From: Hydractinia symbiolongicarpus
Taxonomy: Eukaryota; Cnidaria; Hydrozoa; Anthoathecata; Hydractiniidae
Direction of reading: 5' to 3'
Length of the DNA stretch: 64,000 bases
Assembly (NCBI RefSeq): GCF_029227915.1
Contig: NC_079887.1
Span: 25,481,650 to 25,545,649, forward strand
Position 1 is the stretch's first letter, and every line of letters starts with the position of its first letter. The notes below the pieces were generated by a model that was not told the origin of the DNA, did not search any database, and saw only the letters and a list, made by a program, of their open reading frames with translations. Position numbers and translations under genes: made by a program. Positions 1 through 11,792 of the stretch are shown piece after piece.

Positions 1-450
1 TTTGAAAACTACAAGTCTCATGCGTTTTAGTGGTGAAAAGATAATTTAAAAAATCGTTCTGGAAATGAGTTTACTCACAGGGTACTTTCTTTGTAAACAT
101 TCGACTATACGGGAAAAGCCCGGGATTTAGGGAAATCGTGGTATTTCGTTTGCCGGCGATTAAACCTCTTTCATTAAGCGACTCATTAAAAATGAAAACA
201 TTTTTGGAAACTACAAGTCTCATTCGTTATAGTGGTGCAAAAATAATTTGAAAAATCGTTCGGGAAATCAGTTTACTCCCTGGGTACCTTCTTTATATAC
301 ATTAAACTATACGGGCCAAGCCCGGGATTTACGGGAAATCGCGGGTTTTCGTTTGCCGGCGATTAAACCTCTTTCATTAAGCGACTCATTAAAAATGAAA
401 ACATTTTTGGAAACTACAAGTCTCATTCGTTCTAGTGGTGCAGAAATAAT

Positions 451-653
451 TTGAAAAATCGTTCGGGAAATCAGTTTACTCCCTGGGTACTTTCTTTAGA
501 TACATTTAACTATACGGGCCAAGCCCGGGATTTACGGGAAATCGCGGGTTTTCGTTTCCCGGCGATTAAACTTCTTTTATTCAGCGTCTCATCAAAAATG
601 AAAACACTTTTGAATACTACAAGTCTCATGCGTTTTAGTGGTGACAAAATAAT
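451..653 (+). repeat. Reference monomer (203 bp)
   Basis: I use this copy to describe the monomer. The head (451-514) carries an AT-rich stretch with the variable TTAGATACATT or TTGTATACATT motif. The middle (515-565) is GC-rich with SmaI-type CCCGGG at 524-529 and the CGCGGG motif at 543-548. The tail (566-653) is A/T-rich and ends in AATAATTT. By hand count it has 40 C, 39 G and 11 CpG. The 9-mer CGGGAAATC occurs twice, at 464-472 and 535-543. In most other copies CCCGGCG at 558-564 reads GCCGGCG, giving a GCCGGC palindrome. The phase is arbitrary, chosen at TTG of the head. Confidence 0.95.
515..543. repeat. Paired GC-rich dyads in the monomer middle
   Basis: Two adjacent inverted repeats sit in the monomer middle. 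CGGGC (515-519) and GCCCG (523-527) are separated by CAA. GATTT (529-533) and AAATC (539-543) are separated by ACGGG. CCCGGG (524-529) bridges them. The same arrangement recurs in most monomers. Common variants such as CCCGTG, CCCAGG, CGGGACAAG or TTTAGGG weaken one arm, so the dyads are typical rather than invariant. There is no T-run after the first dyad, so it is not a bacterial-type terminator. Protein binding or cruciform formation is only an inference. Confidence 0.8.
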
Positions 654-795
654 TTAAAAAATCGTTTGGGAAAGGAGTTTACTCCCTGGGTACTTTCTTT
701 GTATACTTTTGACTATACGGGCCAAGCCCGAGATTTACGGGAAATCGTGGGTTTTCGTTTGCCGGCGATTAAACTTCTTTTATTCAGCGCCTCAT

Positions 796-815
796 CAAAA
801 ATGAAAACATTTTTG
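796..815. repeat. Palindrome of the monomer tail, 8-bp arms with AAAA loop
   Basis: The sequence reads CAAAAATG, AAAA, CATTTTTG: perfect 8-bp arms around a 4-base loop. This is one clear example; the element recurs in the tail of most monomers about every 203 bp. Variants exist. TTAAAAATG replaces the first bases in one large group, CACTTTTG breaks the second arm in another, and CATTTCTA in the 11-43 kb type. It is among the most conserved parts of the monomer and lies in or near several inferred crossover intervals. Confidence 0.85.
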
Positions 816-1874
816 AAAACTACAAGTCTTATGTGCTTTAGTTGTGAAAAAATAATTTGAAAAATCGTTCGGGAAATTAGTTTACTCCCTGGTTACTTTC
901 TTTAGATACATTCAACTATACGGGCCAAGCCCGTGATTTACGGGAAATCGCGGGTTTTCATTTGCCGACGATTAAACCCCTTTCATTAAGCGTCTCATCA
1001 AAAATGAAAACATTTTTGAAAACTATAAGTCTCATGCGTTTTAGTGGTGAAAAGATAATTTAAAAAATCGTTCTAGAAATGAGTTTACTCCCTGGGTACT
1101 TTCTTTGTATACATTCGACTATACGGGCCAAGCCCGGGATTTACGGGAAATCGCGGGTTTTCGTTTGTCGGCGAATAAACCTCTTTCATTAAGCGTCTCA
1201 TTAAAAATGAAAACATTTTTGAAAACTACAAGTCTCATTCGTTCTAGTGGTGCAGAAATAATTTGAAAAATCGTTCGGGAAATTAGTTTACTCCCTGGTT
1301 ACTTTCTTTAGATACATTCAACTATACGGGCCAAGCCCGGGATTTACGGGAAACCGCGGGTTTTCGTTTGCCGGCGATTAAACTCCTTTTATTCAGCGTC
1401 TCATCAAAAATAAAAACATTTTTGAAAACTACAAGTCTAATGCGTTTTAGTGGTGAAAAGATAATTTAAAAAATCGTTCTAGAAATGAGTTTACTCACAG
1501 GGTACTTTCTTTGCAAACATTCGACTATACGGGACAAGCCCGGGATTTAAGGAAATCGTGGTATTTCGTTTGCCGGCGATTAAACCTCTTTCATTAAGCG
1601 TCTCATTAAAAATGAAAACATTTTTGGAAACTACAAGTCTCATTCGTTATAGTGGTGCAGAAATAATTTGAAAAATCGTTCGGGAAATCAGTTTACTCCC
1701 TGGGTACTTTCTTTAGATACATTCAACTATACGGGCCAAGCCCGGGATTTACGGGAAACCGCGGGTTTTCGTTTGCCGGCGATTAAACTCCTTTTATTCA
1801 GCTTCTCATCAAAAATGAAATCATTTTTGAAAACTACAAGTCTCATGCGTTTTAGTGGTGAAAAGATAATTTAA

Positions 1875-2640
1875 AAAATCGTTCTGGAAATGAGTTTACT
1901 CCCTGGGTACTTTCTTTGTATACTTTTGACTATACGGGCCAAGCCCGGGATTTACGGGAAATCGTGGGTTTTCGTATGCCGGCGATTAAACTTCTTCTCT
2001 TCAGCGTCTCATCAAAAATGAAAACATTTTTGAAAACTACAAGTCTTATGCGTTTAAGTGGTGAAAAAATAATTTAAAAAATCGTTCTGGAAATGAGTTT
2101 ACTCACAGGGTACTTTCTTTGTATACATTCGACTATACGGCCAAGCCCGTGATTTACGGGAAATCGCGGGTTTTCGTTTGTCGGCGATTAAACTCCTTTT
2201 ATTCAGCTTCTCATCAAAAATGAAATCATTTTTGAAAACTACAAGTCTCATGCGTTTTAGTGGTGAAAAGATAATTTAAAAAATCGTTCTGGAAATGAGT
2301 TTACTCCCTGGGTACTTTCTTTGTATACTTTTGACTATACGGGCCAAGCCCGAGATTTACGGGAAATCGTGGGTTTTCGTTTGCCGGCGATTAAACTTCT
2401 TTTATTCAGCGTCTCATCAAAAATGAAAACACTTTTGAATACTACAAGTCTCATGCGTTTTAGTGGTGACAAAATAATTTAAAAAATCGTTTGGGAAAGA
2501 AGTTTACTCCCTGGGTACTTTCTTTGTATACTTTTGACTATACGGGCCAAGCCCGAGATTTACGGGAAATCGTGGGTTTTCGTTTGCCGGCGATTAAACT
2601 TCTTTTATTCAGCGCCTCATCAAAAATGAAAACATTTTTG
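1875..2640 (+). repeat. Tetramer repeat, copy 1 (811-bp period)
   Basis: Four consecutive monomers here are repeated at an offset of 811 bp, starting at 2,686. Both copies carry the rare one-base deletion giving CTATACGGCC (near 2,135 and 2,946) and the TTCTTCTCTTCAGC tail variant. This indicates a tandem duplication by unequal exchange one tetramer out of register. Confidence 0.85.
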
Positions 2641-2685
2641 AAAACTACAAGTCTCATGCGTTTTAGTGGTGAAAAGATAATTTAA

Positions 2686-3451
2686 AAAATCGTTCTGGAA
2701 ATGAGTTTACTCCCTGGGTACTTTCTTTGTATACTTTTGACTATACGGGCCAAGCCCGGGATTTACGGGAAATCGTGGGTTTTCGTTTGCCGGCGATTAA
2801 ACTTCTTCTCTTCAGCGTCTCATCAAAAATGAAAACATTTTTGAAAACTACAAGTCTTATGCGTTTAAGTGGTGAAAAAATAATTTAAAAAATCGTTCTG
2901 GAAATGAGTTTACTCACAGGGTACTTTCTTTGTATACATTCGACTATACGGCCAAGCCCGTGATTTACGGGAAATCGCGGGTTTTCGTTTGTCGGCGATT
3001 AAACTCCTTTTATTCAGCTTCTCATCAAAAATGAAATCATTTTTGAAAACTACAAGTCTCATGCGTTTTAGTGGTGAAAAGATAATTTAAAAAATCGTTC
3101 TGGAAATGAGTTTACTCCCTGGGTACTTTCTTTGTATACTTTTGACTATACGGGCCAAGCCCGAGATTTACGGGAAATCGTGGGTTTTAGTTTGCCGGCG
3201 ATTAAACTTCTTTTATTCAGCGTCTCATCAAAAATGAAAACACTTTTGAATACTACAAGTCTCATGCGTTTTAGTGGTGACAAAATAATTTAAAAAATCG
3301 TTTGGGAAAGAAGTTTACTCCCTGGGTACTTTCTTTGTATACTTTTGACTATACGGGTCAAGCCCGAGATTTACGGGAAATCGTGGGTTTTCGTTTGCCG
3401 GCGATTAAACTTCTTTTATTCAGCGCCTCATCAAAAATGAAAACATTTTTT
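2686..3451 (+). repeat. Tetramer repeat, copy 2 (811-bp period)
   Basis: This is the second copy of the tetramer at 1,875-2,640, almost identical. Small differences include GGGTTTTAGTTT near 3,181 for GGGTTTTCGTTT, and GGGTCAAGCC for GGGCCAAGCC near 3,356. Past about 3,451 the sequence leaves the tetramer and continues as the stretch related to 815-1,660. The second copy of the 23-mer (from 4,666) lacks this duplication. Confidence 0.85.
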
Positions 3452-4665
3452 AAAACTACAAGTCTTATGTGCTTTAGTTGTGAAAAAATAATTTGAAAAA
3501 TCGTTCGGGAAATTAGTTTACTCCCTGGTTACTTTCTTTAGATACATTCAACTATACGGGCCAAGCCCGTGATTTACGGGAAATCGCGGGTTTTCATTTG
3601 CCGACGATTAAACCCCTTTCATTAAGCGTCTCATCAAAAATGAAAACATTTTTGAAAACTATAAGTCTCATGCGTTTTAGTGGTGAAAAGATAATTTAAA
3701 AAATCGTTCTAGAAATGAGTTTACTCCCTGGGTACTTTCTTTGTATACATTCGACTATACGGGCCAAGCCCGGGATTTACGGGAAATCGCGGGTTTTCGT
3801 TTGTCGGCGAATAAACCTCTTTCATTAAGCGTCTCATTAAAAATGAAAACATTTTTGAAAACTACAAGTCTCATTCGTTCTAGTGGTGCAGAAATAATTT
3901 GAAAAATCGTTCGGGAAATTAGTTTACTCCCTGGTTACTTTCTTTAGATACATTCAACTATACGGGCCAAGCCCGGGATTTACGGGAAACCGCGGGTTTT
4001 CGTTTGCCGGCGATTAAACTCCTTTTATTCAGCGTCTCATCAAAAATGAAAACATTTTTGAAAACTACAAGTCTAATGCGTTTTAGTGGTGAAAAGATAA
4101 TTTAAAAAATCGTTCTGGAAATGAGTTTACTCCCTGGGTACTTTCTTTGTATACTTTTTACTATACGGGCCAAGCCCGGGATTTACGGGAAATCGTGGGT
4201 TTTCGTTTGCCGGCGATTAAACTTCTTTTCTTCAGCGTCTCATCAAAAATGAAAACATTTTTGAAAACTACAAGTCTTATGCGTTTTAGTGGTGAAAAAA
4301 TAATTTAAAAAATCGTTCTGGAAATGAGTTTACTCACAGGGTACTTTCTTTGTATACATTCGACTATACGGGCCAAGCCCGTGATTTACGGGAAATCGCG
4401 GGTTTTCGTTTGTCGGCGATTAAACCTCTTTCATTAAGCGTCTCATTTAAAATGAAAACATTTTTGAAAAGTACAAGTCTCATTCGTTCTAGTGGTGCAG
4501 AAATAATTTGAAAAATCGTTCGGGAAATCAGTTTACTCCCTGGGTTCTTTCTTTAGATACATTCAACTATACGGGCCAAGCCCGGGATTTACGGGAAACC
4601 GCGGGCTTTCGTTTGCCGGCGATTAAACTCCTTTTATTCAGCGTCTCATCAAAAATGAAATCATT

Positions 4666-7550
4666 TTTGAAAACTACAAGTCTCATGCGTTTTAGTGGTG
4701 AAAAGATAATTTAAAAAATCGTTCTGGAAATTAGTTTACTCACAGGGTACTTTCTTTGTAAACATTCGACTATACGGGAAAAGCCCGGGATTTAGGGAAA
4801 TCGTGGTATTTCGTTTGCCGGCGATTAAACCTCTTTCATTAAGCGACTCATTAAAAATGAAAACATTTTTGGAAACTACAAGTCTCATTCGTTATAGTGG
4901 TGCAAAAATAATTTGAAAAATCGTTCGGGAAATCAGTTTACTCCCTGGGTACCTTCTTTATATACATTAAACTATACGGGCCAAGCCCGGGATTTACGGG
5001 AAATCGCGGGTTTTTGTTTGCCGGCGATTAAACCTCTTTCATTAAGCGACTCATTAAAAATGAAAACATTTTTGGAAACTACAAGTCTCATTCGTTCTAG
5101 TGGTGCAGAAATAATTTGAAAAATCGTTCGGGAAATCAGTTTACTCCCTGGGTACTTTCTTTAGATACATTTAACTATACGGGCCAAGCCCGGGATTTAC
5201 GGGAAATCGCGGGTTTTCGTTTCCCGGCGATTAAACTTCTTTTATTCAGCGTCTCATCAAAAATGAAAACACTTTTGAATACTACAAGTCTCATGCGTTT
5301 TAGTGGTGACAAAATAATTTAAAAAATCGTTTGGGAAAGGAGTTTACTCCCTGGGTACTTTCTTTGTATACTTTTGACTATACGGGCCAAGCCCGAGATT
5401 TACGGGAAATCGTGGGTTTTCGTTTGCCGGCGATTAAACTTCTTTTATTCAGCGCCTCATCAAAAATGAAAACATTTTTGAAAACTACAAGTCTTATGTG
5501 CTTTAGTTGTGAAAAAATAATTTGAAAAATCGTTCGGGAAATTAGTTTACTCCCTGGTTACTTTCTTTAGATACATTCAACTATACGGGCCAAGCCCGTG
5601 ATTTACGGGAAATCGCGGGTTTTCATTTGCCGACGATTAAACCCCTTTCATTAAGCGTCTCATCAAAAATGAAAACATTTTTGAAAACTATAAGTCTCAT
5701 GCGTTTTAGTGGTGAAAAGATAATTTAAAAAATCGTTCTAGAAATGAGTTTACTCCCTGGGTACTTTCTTTGTATACATTCGACTATACGGGCCAAGCCC
5801 GGGATTTACGGGAAATCGCGGGTTTTCGTTTGTCGGCGAATAAACCTCTTTCATTAAGCGTCTCATTAAAAATGAAAACATTTTTGAAAACTACAAGTTT
5901 CATTCGTTCTAGTGGTGCAGAAATAATTTAAAAAATCGTTCGGGAAATTAGTTTACTCCCTGGTTACTTTCTTTAGATACATTCAACTATACGGGCCAAG
6001 CCCGGGATTTACGGGAAACCGCGGGTTTTCGTTTGCCGGCGATTAAACTCCTTTTATTCAGCGTCTCATCAAAAATAAAAACATTTTTGAAAACTATAAG
6101 TCTAATGCGTTTTAGTGGTGAAAAGATAATTTAAAAAATCGTTCTAGAAATGAGTTTACTCACAGGGTACTTTCTTTGCAAACATTCGACTATACGGGAC
6201 AAGCCCGGGATTTAAGGAAATCGTGGTATTTCGTTTGCCGGCGATTAAACCTCTTTCATTAAGCGTCTCATTAAAAATGAAAACATTTTTGGAAACTACA
6301 AGTCTCATTCGTTATAGTGGTGCAGAAATAATTTGAAAAATCGTTCGGGAAATCAGTTTACTCCCTGGGTACTTTCTTTAGATACATTCAACTATACGGG
6401 CCAAGCCCGGGATTTACGGGAAACCGCGGGTTTTCGTTTGCCGGCGATTAAACTCCTTTTATTCAGCTTCTCATCAAAAATGAAATCATTTTTGAAAACT
6501 ACAAGTCTCATGCGTTTTAGTGGTGAAAAGATAATTTAAAAAATCGTTCTGGAAATGAGTTTACTCCCTGGGTACTTTCTTTGTATACTTTTGACTATAC
6601 GGGCCAAGCCCGGGATTTACGGGAAATCGTGGGTTTTCGTTTGCCGGCGATTAAACTTCTTCTCTTCAGCGTCTCATCAAAAATGAAAACATTTTTGAAA
6701 ACTACAAGTCTTATGCGTTTAAGTGGTGAAAAAATAATTTAAAAAATCGTTCTGGAAATGAGTTTACTCACAGGGTACTTTCTTTGTATACATTCGACTA
6801 TACGGCCAAGCCCGTGATTTACGGGAAATCGCGGGTTTTCGTTTGTCGGCGATTAAACTCCTTTTATTCAGCTTCTCATCAAAAATGAAATCATTTTTGA
6901 AAACTACAAGTCTCATGCGTTTTAGTGGTGAAAAGATAATTTAAAAAATCGTTCTGGAAATGAGTTTACTCCCTGGGTACTTTCTTTGTATACTTTTGAC
7001 TATACGGGCCAAGCCCGGGATTTACGGGAAATCGTGGTTTTTCGTTTGCCGGCGATTAAACTTCTTTTCTTCAGCGTCCCATCAAAAATGAAAACATTTT
7101 TGAAAACTACAAGTCTTATGCGTTTTAGTGGTGAAAAAATAATTTAAAAAATCGTTCTGGAAATGAGTTTACTCACAGGGTACTTTCTTTGTATACATTC
7201 GACTATACGGGCCAAGCCCGTGATTTACGGGAAATCGCGGGTTTTCGTTTGTCGGCGATTAAACCTCTTTCATTAAGCGTCTCATTTAAAATGAAAACAT
7301 TTTTGAAAACTACAAGTCTCATTCGTTCTAGTGGTGCAGAAATAATTTGAAAAATCGTTCGGGAAATCAGTTTACTCCCTGGGTACTTTCTTTAGATACA
7401 TTCAACTATACGGGCCAAGCCCGGGATTTACGGGAAACCGCGGGCTTTCGTTTGCCGGCGATTAAACTCCTTTTATTCAGCGTCTCATCAAAAATGAAAT
7501 CATTTTTGAAAACTACAAGTCTCATGCGTTTTAGTGGTGAAAAGATAATT
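4666..7550 (+). repeat. Shortened (14-monomer) copy of the 23-monomer unit
   Basis: This begins as a near-identical copy of 1-2,330 and then, from about 6,946, matches 4,107-4,714 at an offset of 2,839 bp. Relative to the first unit it therefore lacks nine monomers, with the join near 6,946-7,000. Either the first unit expanded or this one contracted. The 811-bp tetramer pair accounts for part of the difference. Confidence 0.8.
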
Positions 7551-7553
7551 TAA

Positions 7554-8363
7554 AAAATCCTTCTGGAAATGAGTTTACTCACAGGGTACTTTCTTTGTAA
7601 ACATTCGACTACACGGGAAAAGCCCGGGATTTAGGGAAATCGTGGTATTTCGTTTGCCGGCGATTAAACCTCTTTCATTAAGCGACTCATTAAAAATGAA
7701 AACATTTTTGGAAACTACAAGTCTCATTCGTTATAGTCGTGCAGAAATAATTTGAAAAATCGTTCGGGATATCAGTTTACTCCCTGGGTACCTTCTTTAT
7801 ATACATTAAACTATACGGGCCAAGCCCGGGATTTACGGGAAATCGCGGGTTTTCGTTTGCCGGCGATTAAACCTCTTTCATTAAGCGACTCATTAGAAAT
7901 GAAAACATTTTTGGAAACTACAAGTCTCATTCGTTCTAGTGGTGCAGAAATAATTTAAAAAATCGTTCTGGAAATGAGTTTACTCACAGGGTACTTTCTT
8001 TGTAAACATTCGACTACACGGGAAAAGCCCGGGATTTAGGGAAATCGTGGTATTTCGTTTGCCGGCGATTAAACCTCTTTCATTAAGCGACTCATTAAAA
8101 ATGAAAACATTTTTGGAAACTACCAGTCTCATTCGTTAAAGTCGTGCAGAAATAATTTGAAAAATCGTTCGGGAAATCAGTTTACTCCCTGGGTACCTTC
8201 TTTATATACATTAAACTATACGGGCCAAGCCCGGGATTTACGGGAAATCGCGGGTTTTCGTTTGCCGGCGATTAAACCTCTTTCATTAAGCGACTCATTA
8301 GAAATGAAAACATTTTTGGAAACTACAAGTCTCATTCGTTCTAGTGGTGCAGAAATAATTTAA
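7554..8363 (+). repeat. Dimer duplication (405-bp period)
   Basis: Two monomers, 7,554-7,958, are repeated at 7,959-8,363. Both copies share the uncommon CGACTACACGGG variant (normally CTATACGGG), the TAGAAATG tail and the GTCGTGCAG variant. Private differences include CCAGTCTC and GTTAAAGTCG in the second copy. This is a recent local duplication. Confidence 0.85.
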
Positions 8364-8949
8364 AAAATCGTTCTGGAAATGAGTTTACTCCCTGGGTACT
8401 CTCTTTGTATACTTTTGACTATACGGGCCAAGCCCGGGATTTACGGGAAATCGTGGGTTTTCGTTTGCCGGCAATTAAACTTCTTTTCTTCAGCGTCTCA
8501 TCAAAAATGAAAACATTTTTGAAAACTACAAGTCTTATGCGTTTTAGTGGTGAAAAAATAATTTAAAAAATCCTTCTGGAAATGAGTTTACTCACAGGGT
8601 ACTTTCTTTGTATACATTCGACTATACGGGCCAAGCCCGTGATTTACGGGAAATCGCGGGTTTTCGTTTGTCGGCGATTAAACCTCTTTCATTAAGCGTC
8701 TCATTTAAAATGAAAACATTTTTAAAAAATACAAGTCTCATTCGTTCTAGTGGTGCAGAAATAATTTGAAAAATCGTTCGGGAAATCAGTTTACTCCCTG
8801 GGTACTTTCGTTAGATACATTTAACTATACGGGCCAAGCCCGGGATTTACGGGAAATCGCGGGTTTTCGTTTCCCGGCGATTAAACTTCTTTTATTCAGC
8901 GTCTCATCAAAAATGAAAACACTTTTGAATACTACAAGTCTAATGCGTT

Positions 8950-11792
8950 TTAATGGTGACAAAATAATTTAAAAAATCGTTTGGGAAAGGAGTTTACTCC
9001 CTGGGTACTTTCTTTGTATACTTTTGACTATACGGGCCAAGCCCGGGATTTACGGGAAATCGTGGGTTTTCGTTTGCCGGCGATTAAACTTCTTTTATTC
9101 AGCGTCTCATCAAAAATGAAAACATTTTTGAAAACTACAAGTCTTATGTGCTTTAGTTGTGAAAAAATAATTTAAAAAATCGTTCTGGATATGAGTTTAC
9201 TCACAGGGTACTTTCTTTGTATACATTTGACTATACGGGTCAAGCCCGTGATTTACGGGAAATCGCGGGTTTTCATTTGCCGACGATTAAACCCCTTTCA
9301 TTAAGCGTCTCATCAAAAATGAAAACATTTTTGAAAACTATAAGTCTCATGCGTTTTAGTGGAGAAAAAATAATTTAAAAAATCGTTCGGGAAATGAGTT
9401 TACTCCCTGGGTACTTTCTTTGTATACATTCGACTATACGGGCCAGGCCCGGGATTAACGGGAAATCGCGGGTTTTCGTTTGTCGGCGAATAAACCTCTT
9501 TCATTAAGCGTCTCATTAAAAATGAAAACATTTTTGAAAACTACAAGTCTCATTCGTTCTAGTGGTGCAGAAATAATTTGAAAAATCGTTCGGGAAATTA
9601 GTTTACTCCCTGGTTACTTTTTTTAGATACATTCAACTATACGGGCCAAGCCCGGGATTTACGGGAAACCGCGGGTTTTCGTTTGCCGGCGATTAAACTC
9701 CTTTTATTCAGCGTCTCATCAAAAATGAAAACATTTTTGAAAACTACAAGTCTAATGCGTTTTAGTGGTGAAAAGATAATTTAAAAAATCGTTCTAGAAA
9801 TGAGTTTACTCACAGGGTACTTTCTTTGCAAACATTCGTCTATACGGGACAAGCCCGGGATTAAAGGAAATCGTGGTATTTCGTTTGCCGGCGATTAAAC
9901 CTCTTTCATTAAGCGTCTAATTAAAAATGAAAACATTTTTGGAAACTACAAGTCTCATTGGTTATAGTGGTGCAGAAATAATTTGAAAAATCGTTCGGGA
10001 AATGAGTTTACTCCCTGGGTACTTTCTTTGTATACTTTTGACTATACGGGCCAAGCCCAGGATTTACGGGAAATCGTGGGTTTTCGTTTGCCGGCGATTA
10101 AACTTCTTTTATTCAGCGTCTCATTAAAAATGAAAACATTTTTGGAAACTACAAGTCTCATTCGTTATAGTGGTGCAGAAATAATTTGAAAAATCGTTCT
10201 GGAAATGAGTTTACTCACAGGGTACTTTCTTTGTATACATTCGACTATACGGGCCAAGCCCGTGATTTACGGGAAATCGCGGGTTTTCATTTGCCGGCGA
10301 TTAAACCCCTTTCATTAGGCGTCTCATCAAAAATGAAAACATTTTTGAAAACTACAAATCTCATGCGTTTTAGTGGAGAAAAAATTATTTAAAAAAACGT
10401 TCGGGAAATGAGTTTACTCCCTGGGTACTTTCTTTGTATATATTCGACTATACGGGCTAAGCTTGGGATTTACGGGAAATCGCGGGTTTTCGATTGTCGG
10501 CGATTAAACCTCTTTCATTAAGCGTCTCATTAAAAATGAAAACATTTTTGAAAACTACAAGTCTCATTAGTTCTAGTGGTGCAGAAATAATTTGAAAAAT
10601 CGTTCGGGAAATCAGTTTACTTCCTGGGAACTTTCTTTAGATACATTCAACTATACGGGCCAAGCCCGGGATTTACTGGAAACCGCGGGTTTTCGTTTGC
10701 CGGCGATTAAACTCCTTTTATTCAGCTTCTCATCAAAAATGAAATCATTTTTGAAAACTACAAGTCTCATGCGTTTTAGTGGTGAAAAGATAATTTAAAA
10801 AATCGTTCTGGAAATGAGTTTACTCCCTGGGTACTTTCTTTGTATACTTTTGACTATACGGGCCAAGCCCGGGATTTACGGGAAATTTCCTGGGTTTTCG
10901 TTTGCCGGCGATTAAACTTCTTTTATTCAGCGTCTCATCAAAAATGAAAACATTTTTGAAAACTACAAGTCTTATGCGTTTTAGTGGTGAAAAAATAATT
11001 TAAAAAATCGCTCTGGAAATGAGTTTACTCACAGGGTACTTTCTCTGTATACATTCGACTATACGGGCCAAGCCCGGGATTTACGGGAAATCGCGGTTTT
11101 TCGTTTGTCGGCGATTAAACCTCTTTCATTAAGCGTCTCATTAAAAATGAAAACATTTTTGAAAACTACAAGTCTCATTCGTTCTAGTGGTGCTGAAATA
11201 ATTTGAAAAATCGTTCGGGAAATCAGTTTACTTCCTGGGTACTTTCTTTAGATACATTCAACTATACGGGCCAAGCCCGGGATTTACGGGAAACCGCGGG
11301 TTTTCGTTTGCCGGCGATTAAACTCCTTTTATTCAGCTTCTCATCAAAAATGAAATCACTTTTGAAAACTACAAGTCTCATGCGTTTTAGTGGTGAAAAG
11401 ATAATTTAAAAAATCGTTTTTGAAATGAATTTACTCACAGGGTACTTTCTTTGTATACAGTCGACTATACGGGCCAAGCCCGGGATTTACGGGAAATTTC
11501 GGGTTTTTGTTTGCCGGCGATTAAACCACATTCATTAAGCGTCTCATCAAAAATGAAAACATTTCTAAAAACTACAAGTCTCATTCGTTCTAGTGGTCCA
11601 GAAATAATTTGAAAAATCGTTCGGGAAATCAGTTTACTCCCTGGGTACTTTCTTTAGATACATTCAACTATACGGGCCAAGCCCGGGATTTACGGGAAAT
11701 CGCGGGTTTTCGTTTGCCGGCAATTAAACTTCTTCTATTCAGCGTCTCATCAAAAATGAAAACACTTTTGAAAACTACAAGTCTCATGCGTT
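8950..11792 (+). repeat. 14-mer higher-order repeat, copy 1 (2,843 bp)
   Basis: Fourteen monomers recur immediately downstream at an offset of 2,842-2,843 bp. Matching landmarks are 8,981/11,824, 9,983/12,826, 10,186/13,029, 10,592/13,435, 11,203/14,045 and 11,609/14,451. Shared rare variants include CATTCGTCTATACGGG, GATTAAAGGAAATC, GGGCTAAGCTTGGG and the TTTCCTGGG insertion. This 2,843-bp pair is one of the cleanest two-copy repeats in the window. Confidence 0.9.

Larger units (their letters stand above)
451..657 (+). other. Recurrent open frame of 64-68 codons, judged non-coding
   Basis: Monomers whose junction reads AATTTGA contain a frame opening at TTG and closing at TAA or TGA in the next junction, with the closing TGA overlapping the next TTG as TTGA. 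It recurs across the array simply because the monomer recurs. There is no ATG at the start, no recognisable domain and no leader or promoter. The 203-bp period shifts the frame at every boundary. The opening depends on a single G/A difference in AATTTGA versus AATTTAA. Antisense frames of 65-87 codons are the same sequence read backwards. I regard all of them as chance frames. Confidence 0.88.
1..4665 (+). repeat. 23-monomer higher-order unit, copy 1
   Basis: The sequence from base 1 reappears from 4,666 with the same order of variant monomers at an offset of 4,665 bp. Matching landmarks are 248/4,913, 451/5,116, 666/5,331 and 1,668/6,333. The match holds to about 2,330/6,995, including a shared one-base loss (CTATACGGCC) near 2,135/6,800. 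The unit contains an internal tetramer duplication (1,875-3,451), and its 860-1,660 portion resembles 3,496-4,300 at an offset of 2,636 bp. The left edge is cut by the window. Confidence 0.85.

Noticed and set aside
515-527. Rho-independent terminator (CGGGC-CAA-GCCCG hairpin)
   Set aside because: The stem is only 5 bp and is followed by GGATTTACGGG rather than a T-run; no genes are present and the context is satellite DNA.
451-653. CENP-B box in the monomer
   Set aside because: The core TTCG-N4-A-N2-CGGG was not found on either strand. The closest is TTCGACTATACGGG in GTATACATTCGAC heads, where TTCG and CGGG are separated by 6 instead of 7 bases, and TTCGGGAAATC, which lacks the CGGG half. 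Only a distant resemblance.
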